A stretch of DNA of 64,000 bases, taken from IDS-8 sp035304345. Lineage in GTDB: Bacteria; Pseudomonadota; Gammaproteobacteria; Steroidobacterales; Woeseiaceae. The notes under the pieces are model-generated. The model saw only the letters and a list, made by a program, of their open reading frames with translations, did not search any database and was not told the DNA's origin. Numbering within the stretch: position 1 is the first letter of the stretch; each line of letters starts with the position of its first letter. Below are positions 25,350-33,927 of this stretch, in pieces. The stretch spans positions 1 to 64,000 of the forward strand of contig DATGQE010000027.1 in assembly GCA_035304345.1 (NCBI GenBank). The letters are read 5' to 3'. Both the position numbers and the translations under genes were made by a program.

Positions 25350-25934
25350 ATGATCCCGAAGCTCCTGATCGCGTTCGCTGTCCTGCTCGCGTTGGCCGTC
25401 CTGGCCCGCCTGGTGTCGGCACGCGGGAAGCCGGCCCGGTATCCGTACGGCCGGAAGGAAGCTTTGTTCACGCCCGCGGAGCGCTCGTTCCTCGGAGTGC
25501 TGGAGCAGGCGGTCGGCCAGCACTATCGCGTTTTCGGCAAAGTCCGCGTCGCCGACGCGATCGGCGTGAAAAGCGGGTTGAGCAGCAGCGAACGGCAAAG
25601 CGCGCTCAATCGTATCCGGTCGAAGCACTTCGATTTCCTGCTGTGCGACAGGGAGGATCTCTCGATCGTCTGCGCGATCGAGCTCGATGACAAAAGCCAC
25701 GGCAGGAGCTCGCGCCGGGAGCGCGACGCGTTTCTCGACGAGCTTTGCCGCAACACCGGCCTGCCGCTCCTCAGGATTCGGGCGAGCAAGGCCTACCCCG
25801 TGCCGGAGATCAGGGTGAAGATCCTCGAAGCCACGGGACGGAAGCTGGAACCCTTGCTCTCACCTGGCGCGCCGCCGGCGCCTCGAACGACGGCCGCTTC
25901 GCGACTCGCACCGACGATCCGCCTTCATGAATGA
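25350..25934 (+). CDS. DUF2726 membrane-anchored nuclease-like protein
   Basis: 194 residues: one N-terminal membrane span (about 3-22) followed by a DUF2726 domain (about 38-165). The core FDFLLCDREDLSIVCAIELDDKSH with FDELC/LLRIRASKAY resembles the PD-(D/E)XK/very-short-patch nuclease fold, where the Asp and the ExD acidic residues would bind metal. Nuclease activity has not been shown for the family as far as can be said here. The last codons overlap the start of the following small membrane-protein gene by 8 bases, so the two are probably co-expressed. Confidence 0.8.
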   Translation: MIPKLLIAFAVLLALAVLARLVSARGKPARYPYGRKEALFTPAERSFLGVLEQAVGQHYRVFGKVRVADAIGVKSGLSSSERQSALNRIRSKHFDFLLCDREDLSIVCAIELDDKSHGRSSRRERDAFLDELCRNTGLPLLRIRASKAYPVPEIRVKILEATGRKLEPLLSPGAPPAPRTTAASRLAPTIRLHE

Positions 25935-26265
25935 GAAACTCGCTTACGCGATCGCGATCGTCGGCGGCGCCCTGCTCTGGCTCGTCACCGCGGCGCTGGC
26001 CGGGGTGCGCGAAGCCTGGGACTCGTCCTCGTACTGGCTGGTGGCCTACCCCCTCTCGATCGCGCTCGCCGGCGTGCTGGGTTACGCCGCGCCTGCAAGG
26101 CCGTGGCGCTGGGGTCTGGCGGTGATGCTGGCGCAGGCTGCTGCCCTGGCGTTCGTCACTTCCGACTTCGGCCTGCTGCCGCTCGGTATGCTCCTGTTCG
26201 CGTTTCTCGGACTGCCGGCGATCGCCCTCGCCAGGTACGCCTCCCGGATCCGCCTGCGCCCCTGA
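25927..26265 (+). CDS. Small four-helix membrane protein, unknown function
   Basis: 112 residues with four hydrophobic segments (about 6-26, 36-56, 60-77, 82-102), ending RIRLRP. No family recognised. It overlaps the 3' end of the DUF2726 gene and has the codon pattern of its neighbours, which supports it as real. A role with the DUF2726 protein in the membrane is possible but unproven. Confidence 0.65.
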   Translation: MNEKLAYAIAIVGGALLWLVTAALAGVREAWDSSSYWLVAYPLSIALAGVLGYAAPARPWRWGLAVMLAQAAALAFVTSDFGLLPLGMLLFAFLGLPAIALARYASRIRLRP

Positions 26266-26292
26266 CGAACGATCCGGCTGACGGCGTGCTGC

Positions 26293-26610
26293 TCAGCCCG
26301 TGAGCTTCTCGCGCGGGATGCGGATGTCGAAGTGCTCGGTGACCTGCGCGCTGCGGCGCACGGCCTTCTCGGTGGAGTACAGGAGCTTCGTGCCGGAGGC
26401 GTCGAAGACGCGCACGTAGACGTCGGGCTGCGTCTCGTTGATGTCGCGGTACTGGGCCTCCATGTAGTCGATCTCGAAGTTGCCTTCCGCGTCCGTCGTG
26501 GCCTCGCCGAGGTCGTCGTCGAACACCAGGTCCTTGTCGTACGCACGGACCCGCAGCCCCGAAAGCGGCTTACCCGATTCGTCTTCGACGATTGTCCCGA
26601 TTACACGCAT
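26293..26610 (-). CDS. Transthyretin-like/carboxypeptidase-regulatory fold protein
   Basis: 105 residues with no signal peptide. The pattern RVIGTIVEDESGKPLSGLRVRAYDKD...GEATTDAEGNFEIDY is the beta-sandwich seen in carboxypeptidase regulatory-like and transthyretin-like domains. Here it forms the whole protein, whereas it is usually a module of larger exported proteins. A strong ribosome-binding site (GGGAGGAG, four bases before the ATG) supports translation. Function unknown; binding or structural rather than enzymatic. Confidence 0.75.
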   Translation of the reverse strand: MRVIGTIVEDESGKPLSGLRVRAYDKDLVFDDDLGEATTDAEGNFEIDYMEAQYRDINETQPDVYVRVFDASGTKLLYSTEKAVRRSAQVTEHFDIRIPREKLTG

Positions 26611-26736
26611 AGGCTCCTCCCGCTGGCCACTGCCATTCTAGGAGTGAGCTCCGGAAGGCGCAAGAATCTTTGGCGGTGACCAGGGTCGCGCGCGAATACG
26701 GCGAGCCGCACGACCAAGTCGGCACCAGCCGGATCG

Positions 26737-27441
26737 TTACTCGAGCTCCGCCGCGATCCCCCGGATCTCCTCGGCGCTACGCTCGCCGCCCAGCGCCGTA
26801 CCCGGCACGAGGTACCGTCCCTTGTCCAGGCCGCCGATGAGCACCGGCTCGTAGCCGATGTCTCGGATCAGCCGGGAGGCCACCTCCACGGCTTCGGCAT
26901 CGTCGCTCGCGATCGGCATGCCGACGCGTCCCGGCTCCCGGTACGCCCGCCCCATGCGCTCCGCGCCGATCGCGTTGAACGCGCGCACCAGGCGCGCTCC
27001 CGGTAACAACTCCGCCGAGGCGAGCCCCGCGCCCTTCTCGCGCGCCCACTCGGCGATCTCGCCGTCGCGCGTCGGGAAGGGATTGCAGGTATCGATCACG
27101 ACCTTGCCCTCCAGCAAGTCGCCCACGGTCTTGCCGACGTCCGGCAGCGAGCCGTACGGCACCGACACCATGACGACGTCGCCGAAAGCGGCGGCCTCGC
27201 GCGGCGTGCCGGCGCGTGCCCCGTCGCCCAGCCGGGCCGCGAGTGCCTCGTCGTGCTCGAGGTGCCGCGACGAGAACATCACTTCGTATCCCGCCCGGAC
27301 CCAGGCGGCGCCGATCGCGCTGCCCACGTCACCCGAGCCGATGATGCCGATCTTCACCTTGTCCTCCGCGCCGGCGGAAAAGGGCAGCAACGCCGCGAAC
27401 GCGGTGGCGACGACGAGGAACAGGCGACGATTCGGATTCAT
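26737..27441 (-). CDS. Tat-exported NADP-binding (F420-reductase-like) protein
   Basis: 234 residues. The first 25 carry a twin-arginine motif (NRRLFLVV) and a hydrophobic core cut after FSAGA. The rest is the NADPH:F420-reductase-like Rossmann domain (KIGIIGSGDVGSAIGAAW at 30-47, VMVSVPYGSLPDV, VIDTCNPFP, RAFNAIGAE). Cytosolic relatives reduce F420 or other acceptors with NADPH. Export in folded form through Tat would put a bound nucleotide in the periplasm, which is unusual for this fold. The ATG follows GGAGG. Longer in-frame starts upstream run over other sequence without homology. Confidence 0.8.
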   Translation of the reverse strand: MNPNRRLFLVVATAFAALLPFSAGAEDKVKIGIIGSGDVGSAIGAAWVRAGYEVMFSSRHLEHDEALAARLGDGARAGTPREAAAFGDVVMVSVPYGSLPDVGKTVGDLLEGKVVIDTCNPFPTRDGEIAEWAREKGAGLASAELLPGARLVRAFNAIGAERMGRAYREPGRVGMPIASDDAEAVEVASRLIRDIGYEPVLIGGLDKGRYLVPGTALGGERSAEEIRGIAAELE

Positions 27442-27592
27442 GGGCAGCCTCCGCCGGCTCGGGACGATCGCCGGGCACGTCACAAGAATACCGCCTCCGG
27501 GCCGGCGCGCCACGGCGATTCTCAACGCCTGCCGCGCCGCCGCCTTCCCGGATGTGCCACCATTACCGCCCAAGCAGGACGACGAGGTGCAC

Positions 27593-27952
27593 ATGGCCGG
27601 GAAAGGTGACGCCACGACGAAGCGCCTGCGGGCGATCTGCCTCGCGCTGCCCGAGGCCGTCGAAAAGGAGGCCTGGGGCGATCCGACGTTCCGCATCCGC
27701 GACCGGATCTTCGCCATGGAGAAACGCGGCGACGGCCGCATCTCCGTCTGGTGCAAGTCGACGCCCGACGAACGCGACGTGCGGCTGCTCGCGGCGCCGC
27801 ACCTGTTCTTCATACCGCCGTACGTCGGCTCGAAAGGCTGGATCGGCATGCGGCTCGACGACGACCCGGACTGGGAGGAAGTCGCCTCTCTCGTGCAGCA
27901 GAGCTACCGGCTGATCGCGCCGCGGCGGCTGGCGAAGCTCGTTGCGCCTTGA
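27593..27952 (+). CDS. MmcQ/YjbR family protein
   Basis: 119 residues. RAICLALPEAVEKEAWGDPTFRIRDRIFAM and the C-terminal LIAPRRLAKLV tail are typical of the MmcQ/YjbR (CyaY-like double-wing) family, small cytosolic proteins thought to bind DNA. GAGG lies 7 bases before the ATG. The next small gene follows after 21 bases. Precise role unknown. Confidence 0.82.
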   Translation: MAGKGDATTKRLRAICLALPEAVEKEAWGDPTFRIRDRIFAMEKRGDGRISVWCKSTPDERDVRLLAAPHLFFIPPYVGSKGWIGMRLDDDPDWEEVASLVQQSYRLIAPRRLAKLVAP

Positions 27953-27973
27953 CGGCGAGCCGGAGAACATCGA

Positions 27974-28180
27974 GTGGACAGGCCCGAAGACCGCATACCG
28001 GACGTGCGCGACGGACTCACCCGCGAGGAGCGCGTGGTGCTGCACGTGCTGCGGGAATGCCAGGCGGAGCGCAAGGGCCGCGACGTGCCGACGGCGATGC
28101 TATGGGGGCGCGTCTGCGAACATTTCTACATCAGCCCGGAGGCGCTGACGGAGATGCTGGCGCGCCTCGGCGCGCGCTAG
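27974..28180 (+). CDS. Small hypothetical protein, helix-turn-helix-like
   Basis: 68 residues from a GTG with CGGAG upstream. It is predicted mainly helical (DGLTREERVVLHVLRECQAERKGRDVPTAMLWGRVCEHFYISPEALTEMLARLG) and could be a small winged-helix-like fold. No family recognised. It follows the MmcQ gene in the same direction by 21 bases, suggesting a shared transcript. Base composition matches the neighbours. Short, so moderate confidence only. Confidence 0.5.
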   Translation: MDRPEDRIPDVRDGLTREERVVLHVLRECQAERKGRDVPTAMLWGRVCEHFYISPEALTEMLARLGAR

Positions 28181-28245
28181 CGGGCACCGACGCGAGACGT
28201 TGCGGGCAGTAGTGCGCGATCGATTGTGATCTCGCCTGCGCGTGG

Positions 28246-28923
28246 TCAGCGGCGGCCGCCGACTTCGTCGATGTGCTCCAGGAGGTCCGCCGGGTCCTCG
28301 TACACGCGGTAGGCACTGGCCCGCACCAGTTCGTCCTCGCCGTAGCCGCCCGACAGCAGGCCGACGCCGAGCGCGCCGGCACGCCGCGCCGCGAGCATGT
28401 CCCACACGCTGTCGCCGACGACGCACGCGCTCTCGATGGGCTGCTGCAGCCGCTCCGCCGCCGCGAGGAACAGGTCGGGATCCGGCTTCGCGTACCGGAC
28501 CATGTTGCGGGTGACGACCACGGCGCGGTCCGGATCGACGCCGAGCCGCCGCAGCACCGGCCCCGCCGTCTCGATGTAGCCACTCGTCGCGATTGCCCAC
28601 GGAATGCCCGCGCCGGTCAGGTAGTCCAGCAACTCCCGCGCACCCGGCAGCGGCCGCACCTCGCCCGAGCGGCGCTGGTACGCCTCGCGGTGCGCCAGTA
28701 CCAGCCGCTCGATGCGCTTCGGGTCGATCTCGAGCCCCGTCTCGCGCAACAGCATGTTCGTGAACAGGCCGCCCGACATCCCGATCTTCCGGTGGATTCG
28801 CCACACCGCCAAGTCGATGCCGTCGTTGCGCAGCGCCTCGTGCCACGCGAGCACGTGCTCGTACACGCTGTCGACCAGCGTGCCGTCGAGATCGAAGATG
28901 AAGGAGGTCTGGCGGGCGGGCAT
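28246..28923 (-). CDS. HAD-superfamily phosphatase (phosphoglycolate phosphatase-like)
   Basis: 225 residues. All four HAD motifs are present: FDLDGTLVDS near the N-terminus (nucleophile Asp), IATSGY (motif II), Lys in RYAKPDPDLF (motif III) and CVVGDSVWDMLAARRAG (motif IV). A helical cap lies between motifs I and II (subclass I). It probably hydrolyses a small phosphorylated metabolite in the cytosol. The ATG at 28923 is preferred over an upstream TTG. It is divergent from the amidase gene; its substrate cannot be predicted. Confidence 0.87.
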   Translation of the reverse strand: MPARQTSFIFDLDGTLVDSVYEHVLAWHEALRNDGIDLAVWRIHRKIGMSGGLFTNMLLRETGLEIDPKRIERLVLAHREAYQRRSGEVRPLPGARELLDYLTGAGIPWAIATSGYIETAGPVLRRLGVDPDRAVVVTRNMVRYAKPDPDLFLAAAERLQQPIESACVVGDSVWDMLAARRAGALGVGLLSGGYGEDELVRASAYRVYEDPADLLEHIDEVGGRR

Positions 28924-29101
28924 GGCATCATGGTAACGCAATCGCCCGCGGCCGGTCGGCCTCGCGTGCCCCTGGTTTGTCGGCCGAGCGGCATTCGTGC
29001 ACTATCGTGCAACCTCCCCCGCGCAGTGCCGGAGTGCCGATGACGGGCCACGACGTTCCACCCGTTCCACCGTGCCGCCACGCGCCGCAGGACCCGCGCT
29101 C

Positions 29102-30691
29102 ATGCCGATGACGCGGCGCAGCGCGCTCGCCCGCCTCGCCGCCCTCGCGGCGACGAGCGCCCTGCCCCGCAGGATGCCGGCCGCCACGGCCCCGTCCGAC
29201 CCCCTCGCCGGCACGATCGCTCACTACCTCGCCGGTCTCGACGCCGGCGAATGGACGGCGACCGAGATCACCGCGCTCGCCCTGGAGCGCTGCGCCGCCC
29301 ACGGCGCCGCGTGGCGCGCCATCGACGTGCTCGATCCCGACGGCGCGCTCGCCGCCGCCCGCGAGGCCGACGCAAGGCGGCGCGGGGACCGGCGCCTCGG
29401 CCCGCTCGACGGCGTGCCCGTCTTCGCCAAGTCCATCCACGACATGCGCGGCCTGCCCACCACCGCCTCGAACGCCGAATGGGCGCGTTTGTTTCCCGAG
29501 GCCGTCGCACGCGACGCCATCGAGGTCGCGCGGCTGCGCGCCGGCGGCGCAATCGTGCTCGGCAAAGCCGCCGCCGACGATTTCGCCTATCGTGGCAACG
29601 GCACCAGCAGCCACACCGGCCAGGTCCTGAATCCTTACGATCCCGGCGGCACGCGCACGCCCGGCGGCTCGAGCGCGGGCGCAGCGGTCGCCGTGGCCGG
29701 CGCGCTGGCGTTCGCGGCGCTCGGCACCGACGACGGCGGCTCGAACCGCATTCCCGCGCAGTTCACCGGCGTGGTCGGCATGAAGCCGACCTTCGGGCTC
29801 GTGCCGCGCACCGGTGTCATCCCCACCTGGCCGTACCTCGACACGCACGGACCGCTCGCGCGCACCGTCGCCGACGCGGCGCGCCTGCTGGCCGTCATCG
29901 CGGGCGCCGATCCTGCCGATCCGTTCTCTCTCGATGGCGCGGCGGATCTCCCGGCCCTGCACGACGACGCGCTCGACGGCGCGCGGCTCGGCCTCGTCGA
30001 AGCGCACGTCCCGCGCGCCGCGATGACGGCCGAAGCGCTGGCCACGTGGGACCGCGCGGTGGCCGACCTGCGCGCCGCCGGCGCCGTCGTCGTGCCGTTC
30101 ACGCCGGCCGTCACGCTGCACACGGTGCAGGAAGCTTTCGCGGATGCCGCTACCGAGCGGGGCGACGTCCCGCCGAACCCGAAGTCCGCCGCGCCGACCG
30201 CGAGCGCGCTGTACCGTTACTTCGAGGGACGCTCCGACGACCCGCGCGCCGCGATCCGACGCGGCTACCGCGCGTACCGCGCGTTCTACGACGTGCTGCC
30301 GGCTTCCTACGAAGACTGCGAGCCGTTGTTCGAGAAGCACATGACCGACGACGCGGCGGCGCAGTCGTTCGCGCGCTCCCGCGCGGCGGTGCTGCAGGCG
30401 CTGGCGGACTCGATGCACACGCAGCGCGTCCAGGCGATGGTCTACCCGACGATGCCCTTCAACGCGCCGCGCGCGGTCGATAGCTGGCCGGATGTCCGCA
30501 CGCCGCTCGGCTACGGCAACTGGCTCGGCCTGCCCGAGGTGTCGGTGCCCGCGGGCTACGGCAGCGACGGCCTGCCGGCGCTGAATCTCTCGATCGTGGG
30601 CCTGCCGGGCGAGGACGCGCAGGTGCTCGCGCTCGCGCACGCGTTCGAGCGCCAGGCGCCGCGTTTCAGAACGCCGCCGCGCCCCACCTGA
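29102..30691 (+). CDS. Amidase-signature hydrolase, Tat-exported
   Basis: 529 residues. The N-terminus TRRSALARLAALAATSA is a twin-arginine signal. The amidase-signature Ser-Ser-Lys triad is complete: Lys110 in VFAKSIHD, Ser190 in GGSSAGAA, Ser214 in TDDGGSNRIPA. The 24-residue spacing between the two serines matches the family. It hydrolyses an amide bond in the periplasm, on a substrate that cannot be named. The two close ATGs (29102, 29108) are both possible; an upstream in-frame start at 28997 would bury the Tat signal. Codon use is very GC-rich. Confidence 0.88.
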   Translation: MPMTRRSALARLAALAATSALPRRMPAATAPSDPLAGTIAHYLAGLDAGEWTATEITALALERCAAHGAAWRAIDVLDPDGALAAAREADARRRGDRRLGPLDGVPVFAKSIHDMRGLPTTASNAEWARLFPEAVARDAIEVARLRAGGAIVLGKAAADDFAYRGNGTSSHTGQVLNPYDPGGTRTPGGSSAGAAVAVAGALAFAALGTDDGGSNRIPAQFTGVVGMKPTFGLVPRTGVIPTWPYLDTHGPLARTVADAARLLAVIAGADPADPFSLDGAADLPALHDDALDGARLGLVEAHVPRAAMTAEALATWDRAVADLRAAGAVVVPFTPAVTLHTVQEAFADAATERGDVPPNPKSAAPTASALYRYFEGRSDDPRAAIRRGYRAYRAFYDVLPASYEDCEPLFEKHMTDDAAAQSFARSRAAVLQALADSMHTQRVQAMVYPTMPFNAPRAVDSWPDVRTPLGYGNWLGLPEVSVPAGYGSDGLPALNLSIVGLPGEDAQVLALAHAFERQAPRFRTPPRPT

Positions 30692-30719
30692 TACAAACGC
30701 GTGCGCCGATCGGGGACGG

Positions 30720-31607
30720 TTATCCCGGGCGCCGTCCGATCCCGACGTTGATCGCGTTCGTCAGCACTGCCGCGCCGCTCCCGCCGGCCCGCTCCCGGAT
30801 GAGGTCTTCCGCCGCCTGGCGGGCGACATCGAGTTGCCCCGGCGTGAGCGCGAGGCTGGCGAGCACCATGCGCGGGATCGGGTTGCTGTTCATCATCCAG
30901 GTCCAGAACTGATCGCCGGAGGCGTACTCCTTCTCTTCGGACGTCTGCTCCACCTGCACCTGCTCGAGCCCGGCAGCGGCCATTTCGCGGCGCAGCTTCT
31001 CCGGATCCTGGACCTGGAACGGGAGCGGCGGCGGATCCTGCGGCAGCCCGGCGAATCCCGGCACGACGGCCTGCACGGCGCGCGTGAAGAAGCGGAGGAA
31101 CTCCACCTTCGCGGGTGAGCCGAACGCGACGACCACCACCTGTCCGCCGGGCCGCGTCACCCTCGCCATCTCACGAAGCCCGCGCGGCAGGTCGGGAAAC
31201 AGCATGACGCCGAACTGCGAGGCCACCATGTCGAAGCGGTCGCTCTCGAGGTCGAGTGCGTGGCCGTCCATCACCCGCGCTGCGAGCTCGAGGCCTGCCG
31301 CCCGCGCGCGCCGCTCGAGCCGTTCGATCATGAGCGGGGATATGTCCACGGCCGTGACCCGGGCACCCAGCCGCGCGGCCGCGAGGCTGACGGCGCCGCT
31401 GCCGGCGGCGACGTCGAGCAACGTCGTGCCGGGCCGGAGCCCGGCCAGCCGCAGGGCATGCATCGCGAGGGGCAGGTTCGAAGGGGTGACGATCTCGTCG
31501 TAGCCGGGGGCGAGCGCGTCCCAGGAGCGGGCGGCTGCGTCCGGGGATGCGGGTCCACGCTGCGGTCCCGGGTCGGGCTTCGTTCGCGGACGCGCCATCG
31601 CGTTCAC
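30720..31607 (-). CDS. Class I SAM-dependent methyltransferase
   Basis: About 295 residues (292 if the ATG at 31598 is used instead of GTG at 31607). Motif I is LLDVAAGSGAVSLAAARLGA, followed by VTAVDISPLMIERLERRA and the post-I Asp, then DMVASQFGVMLFPDLP and a UbiE-like RPGGQVVVVAFG strand. It resembles ubiquinone/menaquinone-type C-methyltransferases (Methyltransf_11). Substrate unknown. It converges with the amidase gene. Confidence 0.85.
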   Translation of the reverse strand: MNAMARPRTKPDPGPQRGPASPDAAARSWDALAPGYDEIVTPSNLPLAMHALRLAGLRPGTTLLDVAAGSGAVSLAAARLGARVTAVDISPLMIERLERRARAAGLELAARVMDGHALDLESDRFDMVASQFGVMLFPDLPRGLREMARVTRPGGQVVVVAFGSPAKVEFLRFFTRAVQAVVPGFAGLPQDPPPLPFQVQDPEKLRREMAAAGLEQVQVEQTSEEKEYASGDQFWTWMMNSNPIPRMVLASLALTPGQLDVARQAAEDLIRERAGGSGAAVLTNAINVGIGRRPG

Positions 31608-31730
31608 CGTGGGTTCGCCGGCCAGACCGTCGACCCTAGACGATGACGGCAGCGGCCGAAACCCGTTGCTCGCAATCTGTGCGTTCTGTAACGACCGAAA
31701 CGACGTTCGCGTCGCGCACGTTCGTCAGCT

Positions 31731-32948
31731 TCAGGTGCGCGCCCGCTGGCGCGCCTGCCGCGGGTCGCTCGGCTCGGAGAACGCCAGGCCCTGCCGGGTG
31801 ACGATCAGGTACGTCCCGCGCACCAGCAGCGGGACGGCGAACACCACGATCATCGCGTAGCCCATGGCGGTGTAGCCCTTCGCCACCAGGTCGATGATGC
31901 CGACCCGCGCCAAAAGCAGCGACAGCAACAGCGTGACCACGGCAATCGCACCGTCGGTGCGGCGGGACATGGGCCGGCGCCCGGCGTCGACCAGGCCCTG
32001 GTCGATCCGCGCCACCAGCGCGTAGATCATCCCGGTCGCCGTCTCGATCAGCGTCCAGCCGACGACGATGCCGAACAGCACGACCACCCACCCGGCCTCG
32101 CGCGTGAGCATGGCGAGCCACGGCACCGGGGCGTCGAACACGGCCGGGTCCGGGTAGAAGCCCATCAGGGCGAAGTAAGTCAGGAACCAGGGGATCGTCA
32201 TCGCCAGGCCGGCCACGGCGGCCGCCACGGCCGTCTGCCGCAACCGGGTCTGGCGGCGCACGGTGAACAGGGCCGCGGGGTACACCGCCAGGTTGTAGCC
32301 GACGTAGAGGATGCCGGTCCAGATCACCAGCCACGTCGACACGCCGGGCGTCATCGAGTGATTGCCGCTCGCCAGGTTGGCGACGATGCGGTCCCAGTTG
32401 CGCGAGATCACCAGCGTGGCGAACAGCACGTAGCCGAGGTAGAGCGCCAGCGTCCCCCAGCTCTTGAACCTCTCGATGAGCCCCTCGCCGTAGAAGTTCA
32501 AAAGCCCGACGATCGCGATCATCAGCACCACGCCGACAAGGTAGTCGACGCCCAGCGTATCGCGCAGGATCTCCCCGGTGGCCGCCGCCATGATCGCGAT
32601 GATGAGGATCGCCAGCAGGACGTAGACGATGTCGAACAGCCAGTACAGCGGCCCGACCAGGTGCCTGAGCAACGTGCGGTAGTCGAACGCCTGGAACCGG
32701 CGGGCGACCTCGAACGTCAGGAACGCCATCACGCCGAAGCCGGCCATGATCCACAGGCCGGCGATCCAGCCGAGCGCGCCGTACTTGGCGCCGAACTGCA
32801 CGATCTCGCGCCCGGTGGCATAGCCGCCGCCGATCAGCACGGATTGCAGGATCACGCCGGGGAGCAGCAGCCGCCCGTAGTGTCCCTCGAAGAAGCCGCC
32901 CGACCGGAGCGGCGGCGGCTGGTGACCGTTCGATTCGTCAGGACTCAT
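31731..32948 (-). CDS. YkvI-like polytopic membrane transporter
   Basis: 405 residues with about ten hydrophobic spans, APC-superfamily in character. N-terminal LPGVILQSVLIGGGYATGREIVQFGAKYG and GILYVGYNLAVYPAALFTVRR match the uncharacterised YkvI membrane-protein family. It sits in the inner membrane and probably moves a small organic solute with a cation. Hydrophilic tails are short. No partner gene nearby. Confidence 0.78.
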   Translation of the reverse strand: MSPDESNGHQPPPLRSGGFFEGHYGRLLLPGVILQSVLIGGGYATGREIVQFGAKYGALGWIAGLWIMAGFGVMAFLTFEVARRFQAFDYRTLLRHLVGPLYWLFDIVYVLLAILIIAIMAAATGEILRDTLGVDYLVGVVLMIAIVGLLNFYGEGLIERFKSWGTLALYLGYVLFATLVISRNWDRIVANLASGNHSMTPGVSTWLVIWTGILYVGYNLAVYPAALFTVRRQTRLRQTAVAAAVAGLAMTIPWFLTYFALMGFYPDPAVFDAPVPWLAMLTREAGWVVVLFGIVVGWTLIETATGMIYALVARIDQGLVDAGRRPMSRRTDGAIAVVTLLLSLLLARVGIIDLVAKGYTAMGYAMIVVFAVPLLVRGTYLIVTRQGLAFSEPSDPRQARQRART

Positions 32949-33176
32949 GGCCCGGGCACTCCCCCGTTGTTTTCGTCACGTCTATCAGAGCCGGACACGG
33001 CGTTCAACTTTACGCGCAGCGCAGCAGGATTTTCGCGGCTGCAACGCGCTGCCTCGCCGGCGCCGGCCGGCGACGCGTCGACCCGCCGCGAGCCCGTAGG
33101 CGGCGTCCGCCCGGTGCGGCTTGGGAAAACGGAACCGCATGGTGAACTGCCGGGCGCTCATGGGGAGGGCTGCCAG

Positions 33177-33701
33177 ATACTGGCCGAACTGAAGCGCCGG
33201 AACGTCATCCGGGTTGCCGGCCTTTACACCGTCGTCGGATGGCTGCTCGCGCAAGTGGCGTCGTTGCTCGAGGAGGCGCTCGGCCTCCCCGAGTGGTTCG
33301 ACGCCGTCGTCGTCACCCTGCTGATCCTCGGCTTCCCCCTCGCGCTCGTGCTCGCCTTGAAGGACGCCGCGCACCCGGATTTCCGGTCGTTGCTGGCGGC
33401 GTGGAAGGAAGAGGTCGAACCACTCCGCGAGCTTTATATCCGCTCGCCGCCGTGGAACGCCGACCGCGCGGACATCGCGGCGATCGAGGGCGACTTTCCT
33501 GCCGCCAAAAGATTCTACTCGGCGGCGATCGACGCGGGTTGGCGCAACCCGTTCTTCGTCTCCCGCGTTCCCCGCAAGTTCCTGCCCCCGGATGCGGAGT
33601 TCGACGCGCTGCTCTCGCGCATGGCGGAGCTCATCGACGCCGAGCGGCGCTCGCTCGGCCTTCCGCCGTTCGAGGCCGAACGGGTCGCCGAGTCGACCTG
33701 A
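33177..33701 (+). pseudogene. Remnant of an ELKRRN-type TPR/propeller protein with internal deletion
   Basis: The start LAELKRRNVIRVAGLYTVVGWLLAQVASLLEEALGLP and the span after it are the typical N-terminus of a large family (usually 500-900 residues, membrane span followed by a cyclase, propeller or TPR region). Here the span is followed after some 20 residues by DFPAAKRFYSAAIDAGW...EFDALLSRMAELIDAERR, which is the family's C-terminus, so the middle is missing. There is an ideal GGGGAGGG Shine-Dalgarno 7 bases before codon 33177, but that codon is ATA, not ATG. Initiation could only be at ATA or the next CTG. Most likely a decayed gene with ATG mutated to ATA. Confidence 0.65.
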
Positions 33702-33874
33702 GGCGCCGAACCCCGCCGGCGCCGCCGCTCGAGCTTCCCCGGGCGGCACGCCGTCGTTTTCCCCACCTTCAACCGGAACACCGGGTCGCGCAGGAGCGAC
33801 TCCGCGGGCTGCATGATCGGGTTCGACGCCAAGGTCCCGTAGTGCCCGGAACGCCGCGAGCAAGGCCGCCCCGG

Positions 33875-33904
33875 TTGACAGAGTATTACGACGCGTAATA
33901 TTGT
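33875..33904 (+). promoter_or_regulatory. PadR promoter with embedded palindromic operator
   Basis: A perfect -35 TTGACA (33875-33880) is followed by the perfect dyad TATTACG-ACG-CGTAATA (33884-33900) and a -10-like TATTGT (33899-33904, 18-base spacing). The dyad fills the spacer and touches the -10, as expected for autorepression by the PadR protein whose ATG is at 33928. ATAC/ATGT-type or TTAC/GTAA half-sites are common for PadR proteins. Confidence 0.65.
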
Positions 33905-33927
33905 TGGACGTAACTGGAGCCCAGCCG

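Noticed and set aside
33702..33927. Possible short minus-strand gene (SNPIMQPAESLLRDPVFRLKVG-like reading)
   Set aside because: No start with ribosome-binding site, no recognised family and overlap with the PadR promoter; could be a fragment but cannot be supported.
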